Source: an uncultured Lachnospiraceae bacterium (GTDB taxonomy: Bacteria; Bacillota; Clostridia; Lachnospirales; Lachnospiraceae). Taken from it: DNA of 64,000 nucleotides. Below are positions 1-8,666 of this stretch, piece after piece; positions within the stretch are counted from its first letter, which is position 1; every line of letters begins with the position of its first letter. The notes beneath the pieces were generated by a model that was not told where the DNA came from, did no database searches, and saw nothing but the letters and a program-made list of their open reading frames with translations. A program made the translations under genes and the position numbers. The stretch covers positions 1 through 64,000 of the forward strand of contig CANOFW010000004.1 of NCBI GenBank assembly GCA_947565425.1. The letters are read 5' to 3'.

Positions 1-283
1 TGTTGCCGCTGCTAGGAAAACCAGAAGGGTTGTCCGTGAAGAAAAACAGTTTCCGCCCACGATATTTTTCCAGAGGAAAGGAAAACCTCAGACAGTGAAC
101 TGGAAGGGAATACATCCCGTCCATCTCCCGGAGACAAGGGATGCACGAAATCCCTCAAATGTTTCCCTTATGGCAGAGGGAGGGGAAATCTGTAAAAAAC
201 AAATATATTTCCCATAAGTATTTTGATACTCTATTTATAAGAGTTCTATGGAATAGGGCTGTGAATAAATTAAGTCTGAATAG
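1..283. other. left edge, no convincing gene
   Basis: No gene is supported here. One plus-strand frame stays open from base 2 to a TAA near 217 and could be the 3' end of a gene starting outside the window, but its translation is basic and matches no family I recognise. A separate short ATG frame from 141 runs into the peptidase gene on the other strand and looks spurious. The stretch near 150-240 is AT-rich. Confidence 0.3.
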
Positions 284-1144
284 TTACTCGCCCTCAGGCT
301 GGTTCCATATTTCATCAATGCCATCTTCCCGCCATTGATTCCTCTGTTCTTTGTAATTTTCCACCGTTAGATACTGGAACTTGCTCACTGTCTTTAACGC
401 ATCATAGATATAGCGCAGCGGAACCCGGCTTCTGTTGTTCTGCGGATTTCCCGGCTCCGCCAAGAACACAGTCTCATCCTCATCCCGATACATCCATATA
501 TTTACATAATGTCCCGGCGTATTCTGCCAATAGGCATCATCTTCTGCACTGGTAACAAGTACAATCGCAGACTTCATCTCTTTGATCTGGTTGCGAAATT
601 CTTTGTAAGAACGCGGCTTGCGGTACAGGCCGCATTGAAAACCGCAACACTCTAATGTCCTTTTCATGTATACCCAGTCGATAGCTCCCATTACCCCTGT
701 CGGCGTATAATCAGTAACACTCATAGCATATTCACACATATCCCAGGGCGAAACCTCATACATCGTTAAAGTATCATAAATATTAGCAAGACAGCAGAGC
801 CCACAGCCGAAGCCGCCAAAGGAATTCCCATCTATTTGAAACGTCGCCCATTCTCCTGACCAGGTAATTCCCTCTCCCCATGATCTTGGTCCTTGAAGAA
901 ACGAATAAATATCTTCCTCCTCTATTTCATAGGCAGCAACCAACATCTGCTTATCCTCTTCTGATAAAATAATATCCAGATAACCATCCGAACCAAAATA
1001 CAGCCGGCGTTCTGTTATAGCTACGCTTATATCCAGCTCGTCAACCTGCATATTTTCTGTTGAATACTCACCAATCTCTGCCATATTCAATAGCGCCAGC
1101 AGCAATACCAACACCCACATGGCGGCCAGAAATCTCTTTATCAT
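284..1144 (-). CDS. membrane-anchored C39-like cysteine peptidase family protein
   Basis: Predicted 286 residues. A hydrophobic segment at residues 4-20 looks like a signal anchor, so the body should lie outside the membrane. The motif GFGCGLCC (Cys114-Cys118) and a later GHYVNIW (His212) resemble the Cys/His dyad of the papain-like Peptidase_C39_2 group, followed by AEPGNP. The ATG at 1144 was chosen because GGGAGG lies just upstream; a longer frame to 1288 has no SD and would put about 48 residues ahead of the anchor. It is divergent from the fructosamine kinase gene. The substrate is unknown, and a non-catalytic role is possible because the motif is not a canonical C39 match. Confidence 0.55.
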   Translation of the reverse strand: MIKRFLAAMWVLVLLLALLNMAEIGEYSTENMQVDELDISVAITERRLYFGSDGYLDIILSEEDKQMLVAAYEIEEEDIYSFLQGPRSWGEGITWSGEWATFQIDGNSFGGFGCGLCCLANIYDTLTMYEVSPWDMCEYAMSVTDYTPTGVMGAIDWVYMKRTLECCGFQCGLYRKPRSYKEFRNQIKEMKSAIVLVTSAEDDAYWQNTPGHYVNIWMYRDEDETVFLAEPGNPQNNRSRVPLRYIYDALKTVSKFQYLTVENYKEQRNQWREDGIDEIWNQPEGE

Positions 1145-1269
1145 TTCGTTCCTCCCACTGCAATTTACACCTTTGATACCGACCGTTCTGCTCAATCCTT
1201 GCGTTCCTGAAAGGATTGACGTATGATAAATACACGAACTATATACGAAAAAAGGAGCGTGAACCTCAA

Positions 1270-2187
1270 ATGCATCTTTCATCACCACAACATTTTACTT
1301 CTATGAAACAAGCGCTTATCTCACTATTCGGAGACGGTGTTAAAGTTGCACAGTCTCACAGAATTTCTGGCGGAGATATCAATGAAGCATATGCACTGAC
1401 CCTCACAAATGGAACACAGATCTTCCTAAAATCAAATACAAAAGAACATGCCGCATTTTTTACTGCGGAAGCGAGCGGACTAAATGCGATCGCTAAAACT
1501 GGCTGTATCAAAACACCGCATATTCTCTGTAGTGGAACAGAAGACGGTAATCCGGGATTTTCTTTTCTGCTCCTAGAATTTATCCATAGTCAGAACCGTG
1601 CTGCGGATTATTGGGAGTCCTTTGCACGGCAACTCGCTGCCATGCACCAAGCGCCCTCCACAGATTTTGTCTCTCAGGGAACCTATGGTTTTCTGCAAGA
1701 CAATTATATTGGCTCCACAAAACAACGCAACACCCCCAAAGATAGTTGGATTGAGTTCTTTGGCGAATGCCGCCTAAAGCCTCAATTTATGGCGGCTTCC
1801 CGCTATTTTGACCATACCGATTTGTATAAAATAAACAGACTGTTGGACAATTTACATCTCTTTCTCGTGGAGCCGGAATATCCATCGCTTTTGCACGGTG
1901 ATTTATGGTCCGGAAATTTTATGACCGGAAACGACGGAAAAGCATGGCTGATCGACCCGGCAGTATATGTAGGCCACGCGGAAGCCGACATTGCCATGAC
2001 CGAACTATTCGGCGGATTTCCCCCTGCTTTTTACGACGCCTACCAAAAAGCCGCTCCTATGCAGCCTGGCTATCACCGCCGTCGGGACTTGTATAACCTC
2101 TACCATCTTTTAAATCATCTGAATTTGTTTGGACGAACATACCTCTCTTCCGTAAAACGTATCATAGAACACTATCATACTTTTTAG
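1270..2187 (+). CDS. fructosamine kinase family protein
   Basis: A 305-residue member of the fructosamine/ketosamine-3-kinase group, which phosphorylates sugar adducts on amines so they can be removed (deglycation). It has the aminoglycoside-phosphotransferase fold: an N-terminal lobe with GGDINEAYAL, the catalytic LLHGDLWSGNF around residue 217, and the metal-binding LIDPAVYVGHAEADIAM just after it. Length is close to the family's roughly 290. The ATG at 1270 follows AAAGGAG at good spacing; the frame extends to 1216 without an SD. Its stop codon overlaps the stop of the convergent DUF89 gene by 4 nt (2184-2187). The exact substrate cannot be read from sequence. Confidence 0.85.
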   Translation: MHLSSPQHFTSMKQALISLFGDGVKVAQSHRISGGDINEAYALTLTNGTQIFLKSNTKEHAAFFTAEASGLNAIAKTGCIKTPHILCSGTEDGNPGFSFLLLEFIHSQNRAADYWESFARQLAAMHQAPSTDFVSQGTYGFLQDNYIGSTKQRNTPKDSWIEFFGECRLKPQFMAASRYFDHTDLYKINRLLDNLHLFLVEPEYPSLLHGDLWSGNFMTGNDGKAWLIDPAVYVGHAEADIAMTELFGGFPPAFYDAYQKAAPMQPGYHRRRDLYNLYHLLNHLNLFGRTYLSSVKRIIEHYHTF

Positions 2188-3065
2188 CGGGTAATATGTA
2201 ACCGTTCTTCCCGGACAAATACAGATTGATATTGCTTCAAGGAGAACCTCCGTACAAACAATTCGCATTTACACAAAAACAAATAGTACGGATTCCTCTT
2301 CTCACCGTAGAGACTTTCAAAATTGCCCTGCCCTTTGGAAATAATCACATCCGCACAAAGCAGCGTTTCCTTCGCCTGCGCGCTCAAGCGGCTGAGAATT
2401 GTACCGGGAGCCGCATTGCCATTTCCTATGCAGGGCACGATGTCTGTCAAACCAACTTCCCTGGCATCCGTAAGCGTCGCATCATTGATAACATCCTCTC
2501 CCCGCACAATTGCCGTAAGTCGTAGATGCGGGAAATTTTCTTTTATATGCTTGATAAAAATTTTATCCAAGACAATCTCTCCACAATTATCTGTTAAATA
2601 GACCAAATTCTGGGCATTCTGCAAATCTTCCCGAAATCTTACATACTCTTCCCTGGAAATATCCTGACCCGCCGCCTGATCCAACAGCTCTCCCAGCGTA
2701 TTCTCATTTACATCATCCACCGCAGAAAAATCTATATAATTCCCTGCACAGACATATTTGATGCAGGTTTCTAAAGGGTCCGTAGACGCCTGTATCTGCT
2801 GCTCAATCTTCGCTTCCATTCGCAACAACCATTGATTATATTTATGTTTCTGCTCACTAAAATCTTTGGCGCTCCCCCAAAACTCCCGGTATAATGCTTC
2901 TAACCGCTCTGTAAGCCCCGGCGAAGATTCCGTCTGCGCATATTTATATAAAATCCCTAGTACCTGATGCATATACTCAGATTTTCGTTCTTCATCCATA
3001 AACTGTCGAATCGCTAATTCTTCCTTCGATAAAATACACGAAATACACATAGAACCTGCATGCAT
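2184..3065 (-). CDS. DUF89 family protein (damage-control phosphatase-like)
   Basis: A 293-residue member of the DUF89/ARMT1-like family, metal-dependent phosphatases proposed to clear damaged phosphometabolites. Visible signatures are an N-terminal CISC pair, LVYLTDNCGEIVLDK, AIVRGEDVINDATL, GNGNAAPGT and IISKGQGNFESL, which form the conserved metal/phosphate site. An AAGGAG lies 10 nt ahead of the ATG at 3065. It is divergent from the MarR operon and convergent with the kinase gene, whose proposed deglycation role would fit a metabolite-repair neighbourhood; that link is inference. Confidence 0.82.
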   Translation of the reverse strand: MHAGSMCISCILSKEELAIRQFMDEERKSEYMHQVLGILYKYAQTESSPGLTERLEALYREFWGSAKDFSEQKHKYNQWLLRMEAKIEQQIQASTDPLETCIKYVCAGNYIDFSAVDDVNENTLGELLDQAAGQDISREEYVRFREDLQNAQNLVYLTDNCGEIVLDKIFIKHIKENFPHLRLTAIVRGEDVINDATLTDAREVGLTDIVPCIGNGNAAPGTILSRLSAQAKETLLCADVIISKGQGNFESLYGEKRNPYYLFLCKCELFVRRFSLKQYQSVFVREERLHITR

Positions 3066-3100
3066 AGCTTCTCAACTCCTTGTTCGTTTCATTATCAAAC

Positions 3101-3129
3101 AGTATATCAGCTAACAACTTATCTGGCAA
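3101..3129 (-). promoter_or_regulatory. promoter of DUF89 gene
   Basis: Reading the minus strand, TTGCCA (3124-3129) and TATACT (3101-3106) are separated by 17 nt, about 35 nt ahead of the DUF89 start. This is a good sigma-A match. Confidence 0.6.
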
Positions 3130-3142
3130 GCATCCATACATT

Positions 3143-3201
3143 GTTGACAAATCAACTTTCTTTTGCTATATTTGCTTTGATATTTTTGTTGACAAATCAA
3201 C
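3143..3201 (+). promoter_or_regulatory. promoter with twin MarR-type operators
   Basis: The palindrome GTTGACAAATCAAC occurs twice, identically, at 3143-3156 and 3188-3201, 45 bp apart. The first contains the -35 TTGACA (3144-3149), followed after 17 nt by TATATT (3167-3172), so a bound dimer would block RNA polymerase. The second lies just downstream of the probable transcription start. Position directly ahead of a marR gene suggests autoregulation. Confidence 0.75.
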
Positions 3202-3251
3202 ATCAGAAAAAACAACAATCTAATTATTGGTGGAAATGAGGTTTCTGTTTT

Positions 3252-3755
3252 ATGGTTGACCGCTTTGAAAAACTGACGATTGGAATAGCCCAGATTTACA
3301 AAAGCATCCAACGGATTAAAAAATATCAGATGAGTGAAATTGGCTTGAAAGGTACTCATGTCATGTGCTTGTACTATCTGTCCAATTATCCTGATGGATT
3401 AACCGCCGCAGACTTATGTGGCATATGTAAAGAAAACAAAGCGGGAATATCAAGGATATTGTCTGATCTTGAACGCAGCGGCTTTATTTTCTATGAATCT
3501 GCAAACGACAAAAAGTACCGTGCTAAAGCCAAGTTGACTACGGCAGGCAAAGAATGTGCTCACACCGTAAGCGACATGATTCTCCAAGCCACACAAATTG
3601 GTGGAAGCGGCATCACAGAAACGGAACGCGACACGTTTTATCGCGTGCTGTTTGTGATTGCTGACAATCTGAACCAGTTTTGCACAGAGCTGGAAACGCG
3701 CGGGCAGTCTCTACGTAACAACCCTTCAACAGATAAGAAAGGAGCCCATAAATGA
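3252..3755 (+). CDS. MarR family transcriptional regulator
   Basis: A 167-residue winged-helix repressor-type protein. Residues 25-100 hold the DNA-binding core: the helix-turn-helix around LTAADLCGICKENKAGISRIL and the wing around FIFYESANDKKYRAKAKLT. First gene of an operon; its stop overlaps the start of the alcohol dehydrogenase gene in an ATGA arrangement (3752-3755), implying translational coupling. The twin palindromes upstream are the likely binding sites. The inducer is unknown; control of alcohol/aldehyde oxidation suggests an aldehyde, alcohol or lipid-like ligand (inference). Confidence 0.88.
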   Translation: MVDRFEKLTIGIAQIYKSIQRIKKYQMSEIGLKGTHVMCLYYLSNYPDGLTAADLCGICKENKAGISRILSDLERSGFIFYESANDKKYRAKAKLTTAGKECAHTVSDMILQATQIGGSGITETERDTFYRVLFVIADNLNQFCTELETRGQSLRNNPSTDKKGAHK

Positions 3756-4951
3756 ATCTATTTAAAAAATTATATTGCAGAACGTTCCAGACAGCTTTTA
3801 AAATTGCCATTCCCTTTCTTCCATATCGAAAGCCGAAAATCATTAAAGGAATGAAAGGTATTCCAGACATCTTAAAAAAGCATCACAACAACTCCGTACT
3901 TATCATTACGGACGCCGGCATCCGCAAATTTGGCATTACTGCACGTTTAGAGCGTATACTTTCCTCAAATGGCATTACTTATACCATCTATGACAAGACG
4001 GTTGCCAATCCCACCACGGTCAATGTAGATGAAGCTGTCGCACTGTATCTTTCCCAAGGATGCAACGCTATCATCGGATTTGGCGGCGGTTCCAGTATGG
4101 ACTGTGCCAAAGGGGTCGGCGCCAGGATTGCCAAACCAAAGCAATCCCTTGCCCAAATGAAAGGTATTTTAAAGATACATAAAAAGCTTCCCTTATTAAT
4201 TGCCATCCCAACTACTGCCGGAACCGGCAGTGAGACTACCTTAGCGGCAGTGATTACAGATGCAGAAACAAGACATAAGTATGCCATTAACGATTTTCCA
4301 CTAATCCCTAGATATGCCGTTTTGGACCCCAAAGTCACAATAAGCCTGCCGCCTTTTATCACTGCAACCACTGGAATGGACGCATTAACCCACGCAGTAG
4401 AAGCCTATATCGGCAATTCCACCACCCATGGAACCAGAAAAGACGCTTTGCTGGCTGTTCGGCTCATTTTTGAAAACCTGGATACTGCATATGAAAATGG
4501 CAGCGATATGGAAGCAAGAAGAAATATGCTCAAAGCCTCCTTTTATGCTGGGTGCGCATTCACAAAATCGTATGTGGGATATGTTCACGCCGTGGCACAC
4601 TCTCTAGGCGGACAATACAACGTTCCCCATGGACTGGCAAACGCCGTTCTCCTTCCATTTGTCCTCGAATCTTATGGTAAAAGCATTCATAAGAAACTAT
4701 ACCGTTTGGCTGTGGAAGTAGGAATCGCAGACAAAAACACTCCTTATGAGAAGGCGGCTCAACAATTTATCGACGCGATAAGTGAAATGAAAAAACGATT
4801 TCACATTGGCAACACAATTCCTGAAATTCAGGAAGAAGATATCAAAAAGCTCTCCCACTACGCAGACAAAGAGGCAAACCCCCTCTATCCAGTTCCTGTA
4901 TTGATGAACGCAAAGGAATTGGAACAGTTTTATTATCTGCTAATGAAATAA
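3752..4951 (+). CDS. iron-containing alcohol dehydrogenase
   Basis: A 399-residue group III (Fe-dependent) alcohol dehydrogenase, which interconverts alcohols and aldehydes with NAD(P). The nucleotide-binding GFGGGSSMDCAKG lies near residue 109, PTTAGTGSETT near 150, and the metal ligands fall in GMDALTHAVEAYIG and in HAVAHSLGGQYNVPHG. Start overlaps the marR stop. An AAGGAG sits 7 nt ahead. The next gene is an aldehyde dehydrogenase, so the pair could carry an alcohol to the acid or the reverse. The N-terminal 30 residues are basic and hydrophobic, an extension seen in some relatives. Confidence 0.9.
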   Translation: MNLFKKLYCRTFQTAFKIAIPFLPYRKPKIIKGMKGIPDILKKHHNNSVLIITDAGIRKFGITARLERILSSNGITYTIYDKTVANPTTVNVDEAVALYLSQGCNAIIGFGGGSSMDCAKGVGARIAKPKQSLAQMKGILKIHKKLPLLIAIPTTAGTGSETTLAAVITDAETRHKYAINDFPLIPRYAVLDPKVTISLPPFITATTGMDALTHAVEAYIGNSTTHGTRKDALLAVRLIFENLDTAYENGSDMEARRNMLKASFYAGCAFTKSYVGYVHAVAHSLGGQYNVPHGLANAVLLPFVLESYGKSIHKKLYRLAVEVGIADKNTPYEKAAQQFIDAISEMKKRFHIGNTIPEIQEEDIKKLSHYADKEANPLYPVPVLMNAKELEQFYYLLMK

Positions 4952-4970
4952 TTTAAGGATGGATTTAACA

Positions 4971-6350
4971 ATGAAAGAAAACTATATCAAACAGACTATT
5001 GACATGCAAAAGACGTTTTTTCTGTCAGGTAAGACACGCAGTATTGACCATAGGCTTCGCGCTCTCAAGAAATTAAAATCTTGTATTAATAATTATGAAG
5101 ATGATATTGCTGACGCCATCTACAAAGATTTGGGCAAGAGCCATTTTGAAAGTTATATGTGTGAAATCGGATTAGTTCTCAGTGAAATCCGTTACATGTT
5201 GAAACATATCCGCACCTTTGCCAGAGAGAAACGGGTTCGCACACCTCTCTCACAATTCCCTTCCAGGAGTTTCAGAAAACCCTCCCCCTATGGGACGGTA
5301 CTGATTATGAGCCCTTGGAATTATCCTTTCCTGCTAACCTTAGAACCTCTAGTGGACGCTATCGCAGCGGGAAATACAGCCGTGATTAAGCCCAGCGCAT
5401 ACTCCCCGCACACCAGTCAGATCATCTGCGACATCATTGAAACATGTTTTGAGCGAGAATATATTTCCGTTATTACCGGCGGACGTGAAGAAAACACCTG
5501 TCTATTGAAGCAACCATTTGACTATATTTTCTTTACCGGCAGCCAGTCCGTAGGCAAAGAAGTTATGCAAAATGCCGCAGCAAACCTTACCCCAGTCACC
5601 CTAGAACTTGGCGGCAAAAGCCCCTGCATTGTTGAGAAAAGCGCCAACCTGAAACTAGCGGCTAAACGAATTGTCTTTGGTAAATTCCTCAACTGTGGAC
5701 AGACTTGCGTAGCGCCCGATTATATTTACTGCGATGCCGCAATTTTAGATTCGCTGCTTGTTGAGCTGAAAAAACAGATACAACTCCAGTTCGGCGCTAC
5801 TCCTCTGCAAAATAACAATTATGGAAAGATTATCAACGAAAAACACTTTCGGCGCATTTTGTCTTTGATGGACGCAGAGAAAATTATCCACGGCGGGCAA
5901 TTCGATGAATCTAAATTGCGCATAGAACCGACCGTCCTGACAAACGTATCGTTTGCGGACGCCGTTATGCAAGAAGAAATCTTCGGTCCGCTGCTTCCTG
6001 TATTAACCTATGATTCTCTGGATAACGCCATGCAAAAAATAAACAGTATGCCTCATCCCCTGGCATTGTATATCTTCACTTCCGATAAGCACATAGCCCG
6101 AAAAGTTACTGGCCAATGCGGATTTGGCGGCGGCTGTATCAATGACACCATAATCCATCTTGCCACCAGCGAATTAGGATTCGGCGGATTTGGCGAAAGC
6201 GGTATGGGTTCTTATCACGGGAAAGAAGGATTTGACACCTTCTCCCATTCCAAAAGTATCGTAGATAAGAAAACATGGCTTGATTTGCCTATGCGTTACC
6301 AGCCCTACAAAATACTCAACGAAAAACTGGTACGCTTGTTCCTGAAATAA
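4971..6350 (+). CDS. NAD(P)-dependent aldehyde dehydrogenase
   Basis: About 459 residues, of the class-3/YwdH-like subgroup that oxidises medium or long chain aldehydes. Signatures are SPWNYPFLLTLEPL with AIAAGNTAVIKPS, FTGSQSVGKEV, catalytic Glu in TLELGGKSPCIV and nucleophile Cys in NCGQTCVAPDY, then EEIFGPLLPV. Of two ATGs (4959, 4971) the second is preferred: AAGGA is about 10 nt before it but touches the first. The C-terminus (LPMRYQPYKILNEKLVRLFLK) is amphipathic and basic, which in this subgroup can mediate membrane contact. Third gene of the MarR operon. Confidence 0.9.
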   Translation: MKENYIKQTIDMQKTFFLSGKTRSIDHRLRALKKLKSCINNYEDDIADAIYKDLGKSHFESYMCEIGLVLSEIRYMLKHIRTFAREKRVRTPLSQFPSRSFRKPSPYGTVLIMSPWNYPFLLTLEPLVDAIAAGNTAVIKPSAYSPHTSQIICDIIETCFEREYISVITGGREENTCLLKQPFDYIFFTGSQSVGKEVMQNAAANLTPVTLELGGKSPCIVEKSANLKLAAKRIVFGKFLNCGQTCVAPDYIYCDAAILDSLLVELKKQIQLQFGATPLQNNNYGKIINEKHFRRILSLMDAEKIIHGGQFDESKLRIEPTVLTNVSFADAVMQEEIFGPLLPVLTYDSLDNAMQKINSMPHPLALYIFTSDKHIARKVTGQCGFGGGCINDTIIHLATSELGFGGFGESGMGSYHGKEGFDTFSHSKSIVDKKTWLDLPMRYQPYKILNEKLVRLFLK

Positions 6351-6375
6351 CTAAGATGCTATCCCCCGCAGCGCA

Positions 6376-7650
6376 TTATCTTATACGAACCATCACATCC
6401 AGCACAAAGTTTTGCTTCTCTGTATAACACAGCATATCTCCATCCAGCCGTTCTGCCGCCTCCTTGATCGTCGGCAATCCAAAACCGTGTTCGCTCCCGC
6501 CTTTGCTGCTCGGGGGAATGGTTCCTTTCTCTACATGTAAATCCGTTCGGCAGCTATTTTTTATACGGATAATCAAATAATCATGACTGTATTTCATCTG
6601 CACAGTAACTTCCCGTTTTTTCTCTTTCAGCCCCAATAATTCATCAAAAGCATTTTCCAAACCGTTGGAAAGAATACGGCACAACTCCATATAGGGCAGC
6701 TCTTCATCTCCTACAGAAACATCTATGCTAATTTCTGCCTGAATCTCCTGAAACTTCTGACTATATTGTGCAAATATGGCATTGATGTACGGATTCGCAC
6801 AATACTGCCCCAGCAGACTGTCCAGCTCCGTTCTTACATCCTTCAAGTACCCCTGCGCTTCCTGCATCTTACCAGCGGCAAGCAGTCCCGACAGCGTAAC
6901 GGCATGTCCCTTCATATCATGCTTCATCCTGCGAATCCGCTGCTGATTCTCAAGCTGCGCCTCCAGCGCATGCTTCTGTTCCTGCAAAACCGCCTCGCTC
7001 TGCTGCCTGCGATAAAGCAAGAGCTGCCGATAGAGCGATGCAAAAATGACCGCATACGTCATAGGCATCAATATCAGTACTAATAAAAAAGCCGGCATTT
7101 CTTGCGGTCGCTCCATAATGAGTGCTGGAAAATTAGCAAACAAAGCAAGCAAAAGATAATACAAGGCTGTCATGCCAGCAAAAATTCCCCAGCCGTTTGT
7201 AACCGATTTCTGCAACTCCAAATATGGTTTTCTCAAATAACGGACCGCTATCCATTCCACCAATGGAAACAATACAAGCCTGCCGATAAACATTAAAATA
7301 TACTGCCCTCCCCCAAAATAAAAATCTAGCAAATTCGTTACTATTATAATCCAGTAAGCCACAGTATCTGCCAAACAGAACGTAAAGAAAAATCTTCCTT
7401 TTTTATCCTCTGAAATAAACCAAAAAACCAGAAGACTTGGAATGGTGCAGGTCAAGATAAACACTTTGCCCATAACACTCACTCCATAGATTATCAGACC
7501 CGCCAGATTTAGCACAATCAATGGCAGCATCGTAATCCAGGTAAGAAAAATTGTTTTCTTTCTTGCATAACGTGAACGGTACAGCATGATAAAGAGAACC
7601 AATATATGAAACAACGACCACACTACCGATATATCTCGAAACACTTCCAT
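6376..7650 (-). CDS. AgrC-like sensor histidine kinase
   Basis: A 424-residue kinase. The first about 210 residues carry 6-7 membrane segments, followed by a coiled linker, the phosphoacceptor RRMKHDMKGH near residue 240, the N box LSNGLENAFDEL and the G box HGFGLPTIKEAAERLDG, a GHKL ATPase of the HPK10/Agr type. It follows the LytTR regulator gene with a one-base stop/start overlap (TGATG at 7650). No agrB/agrD peptide genes lie nearby, so the signal is unknown. It ends 25 nt from the convergent aldehyde dehydrogenase gene. Confidence 0.9.
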   Translation of the reverse strand: MEVFRDISVVWSLFHILVLFIMLYRSRYARKKTIFLTWITMLPLIVLNLAGLIIYGVSVMGKVFILTCTIPSLLVFWFISEDKKGRFFFTFCLADTVAYWIIIVTNLLDFYFGGGQYILMFIGRLVLFPLVEWIAVRYLRKPYLELQKSVTNGWGIFAGMTALYYLLLALFANFPALIMERPQEMPAFLLVLILMPMTYAVIFASLYRQLLLYRRQQSEAVLQEQKHALEAQLENQQRIRRMKHDMKGHAVTLSGLLAAGKMQEAQGYLKDVRTELDSLLGQYCANPYINAIFAQYSQKFQEIQAEISIDVSVGDEELPYMELCRILSNGLENAFDELLGLKEKKREVTVQMKYSHDYLIIRIKNSCRTDLHVEKGTIPPSSKGGSEHGFGLPTIKEAAERLDGDMLCYTEKQNFVLDVMVRIR

Positions 7651-8351
7651 CAGTCTACCTCCTCAAATAAAATCTCCTGATACCGTCTTTTTACTTGCGT
7701 ATAATATTTTCTGGAAATTGGCACCCTCTGACCGGAAATGATTAAATCACTTCCGCTCAAATTATCTACCTGGTAAATATTGACAAGAAAACTCTGATGG
7801 CATCTTATAAATATATCGCCGCATATTCGCTGCTCAAATTCATTTAATTTTCCTCTACATTCCTGTACCGTCCCATCCGTACAAAAAATAGAAATTGTAT
7901 GTTCCCGACTGCTGATATAGCGAATCTTCCCATAAGGTATAGAACTGCTCTGTCCACGCATCTTAAACTTAAGACTCTGCTCTCTGTCGTGGCTAAGTTT
8001 TCCCGCCACCCTCTCCAAAAGCTGGCTGAGCGCATCTTCTTGCACAGGTTTTAGTAAATATTGAACTGCATACAAGTCAAATGCTTCGCGATAAAAGGCA
8101 TCACTGATCGATACAAAACAAATAACAGCCTCCTTATCCATCCCACGCAACTCTTTCGCCAGTTCAATCCCATCCATGGAATCGTTCATATAAATATCTA
8201 GCAAATATAAATCGTAATGTACCTCTCCGTTTTTGAGTTCAGCTAGAAGTTCCTTTGCAGAAAGGTAAATTTGCACATCTTGTTGTCCTTTCAAACTGCC
8301 CTTCAAACATAACGCATCTTCAGAACAATCATCGCAGACTGCTATTCTCAT
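7650..8351 (-). CDS. LytTR family response regulator (AgrA-like)
   Basis: A 233-residue regulator. The receiver domain (1-120) has the acidic pair CDD at 7-8, phosphoacceptor Asp in LYLLDIYMND and Lys in YLLKPV. The LytTR DNA-binding domain (about 135-233) includes IPYGKIRYISSREHTISIF, RCHQSFLVNI and ISRKYY. GGGGGAAAAGG precedes the ATG. Forms an operon with the kinase. Targets would carry paired LytTR repeats; none were recognised in this window. Confidence 0.92.
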   Translation of the reverse strand: MRIAVCDDCSEDALCLKGSLKGQQDVQIYLSAKELLAELKNGEVHYDLYLLDIYMNDSMDGIELAKELRGMDKEAVICFVSISDAFYREAFDLYAVQYLLKPVQEDALSQLLERVAGKLSHDREQSLKFKMRGQSSSIPYGKIRYISSREHTISIFCTDGTVQECRGKLNEFEQRICGDIFIRCHQSFLVNIYQVDNLSGSDLIISGQRVPISRKYYTQVKRRYQEILFEEVD

Positions 8352-8543
8352 TAGCGCCTTTTCCCCCTAGTATAATAGTTTTAAACACATTATATCATAA
8401 AATATCTTATCACTATTATGCTAATTTTGTCCAAAAAATTTTAATTTTGTAACTTGCATCTTGTGCGCGTGCACATAATCGTTTTCTTTTATAGAAAGAC
8501 ACTTTCACGCTTTCGTGCGACAAGTTCTTTCTTACTTTAAGAG
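8352..8543. repeat. intergenic; structured repeat copy 1
   Basis: The AT-rich part (8352-8450) is leader of the regulator gene and includes a TATAAT-like box on the minus strand. From about 8450 lies a degenerate copy of a dispersed repeat: CATCTTGTGCGCGTGCACAT, then an imperfect hairpin with arms near TATAGAAAGAC and GTTCTTTCTTA. It matches the copies at 24603-24760 and 63900-64000. Confidence 0.55.
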
Positions 8544-8590
8544 AAAAATAGGCTCCTTATGCTTTGAATTACTCAAAACATAAGAAGCCT
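8544..8590 (-). terminator. pckA terminator
   Basis: On the minus strand an 18-bp near-perfect stem (8573-8590 with 8550-8567, 5-nt loop) is followed by ATTTTT. It lies about 80 nt past the pckA stop. Confidence 0.8.
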
Positions 8591-8666
8591 GTTATTTCAG
8601 CTATAAAACGATACGAAATCTATTGAACTATTCGGAATTCACCAATTTACTGCATTGGCTATTATT

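Noticed and set aside
1..217. Open plus-strand frame at the left edge
   Set aside because: Short, basic, no recognised motif and no way to see its start; could be chance.
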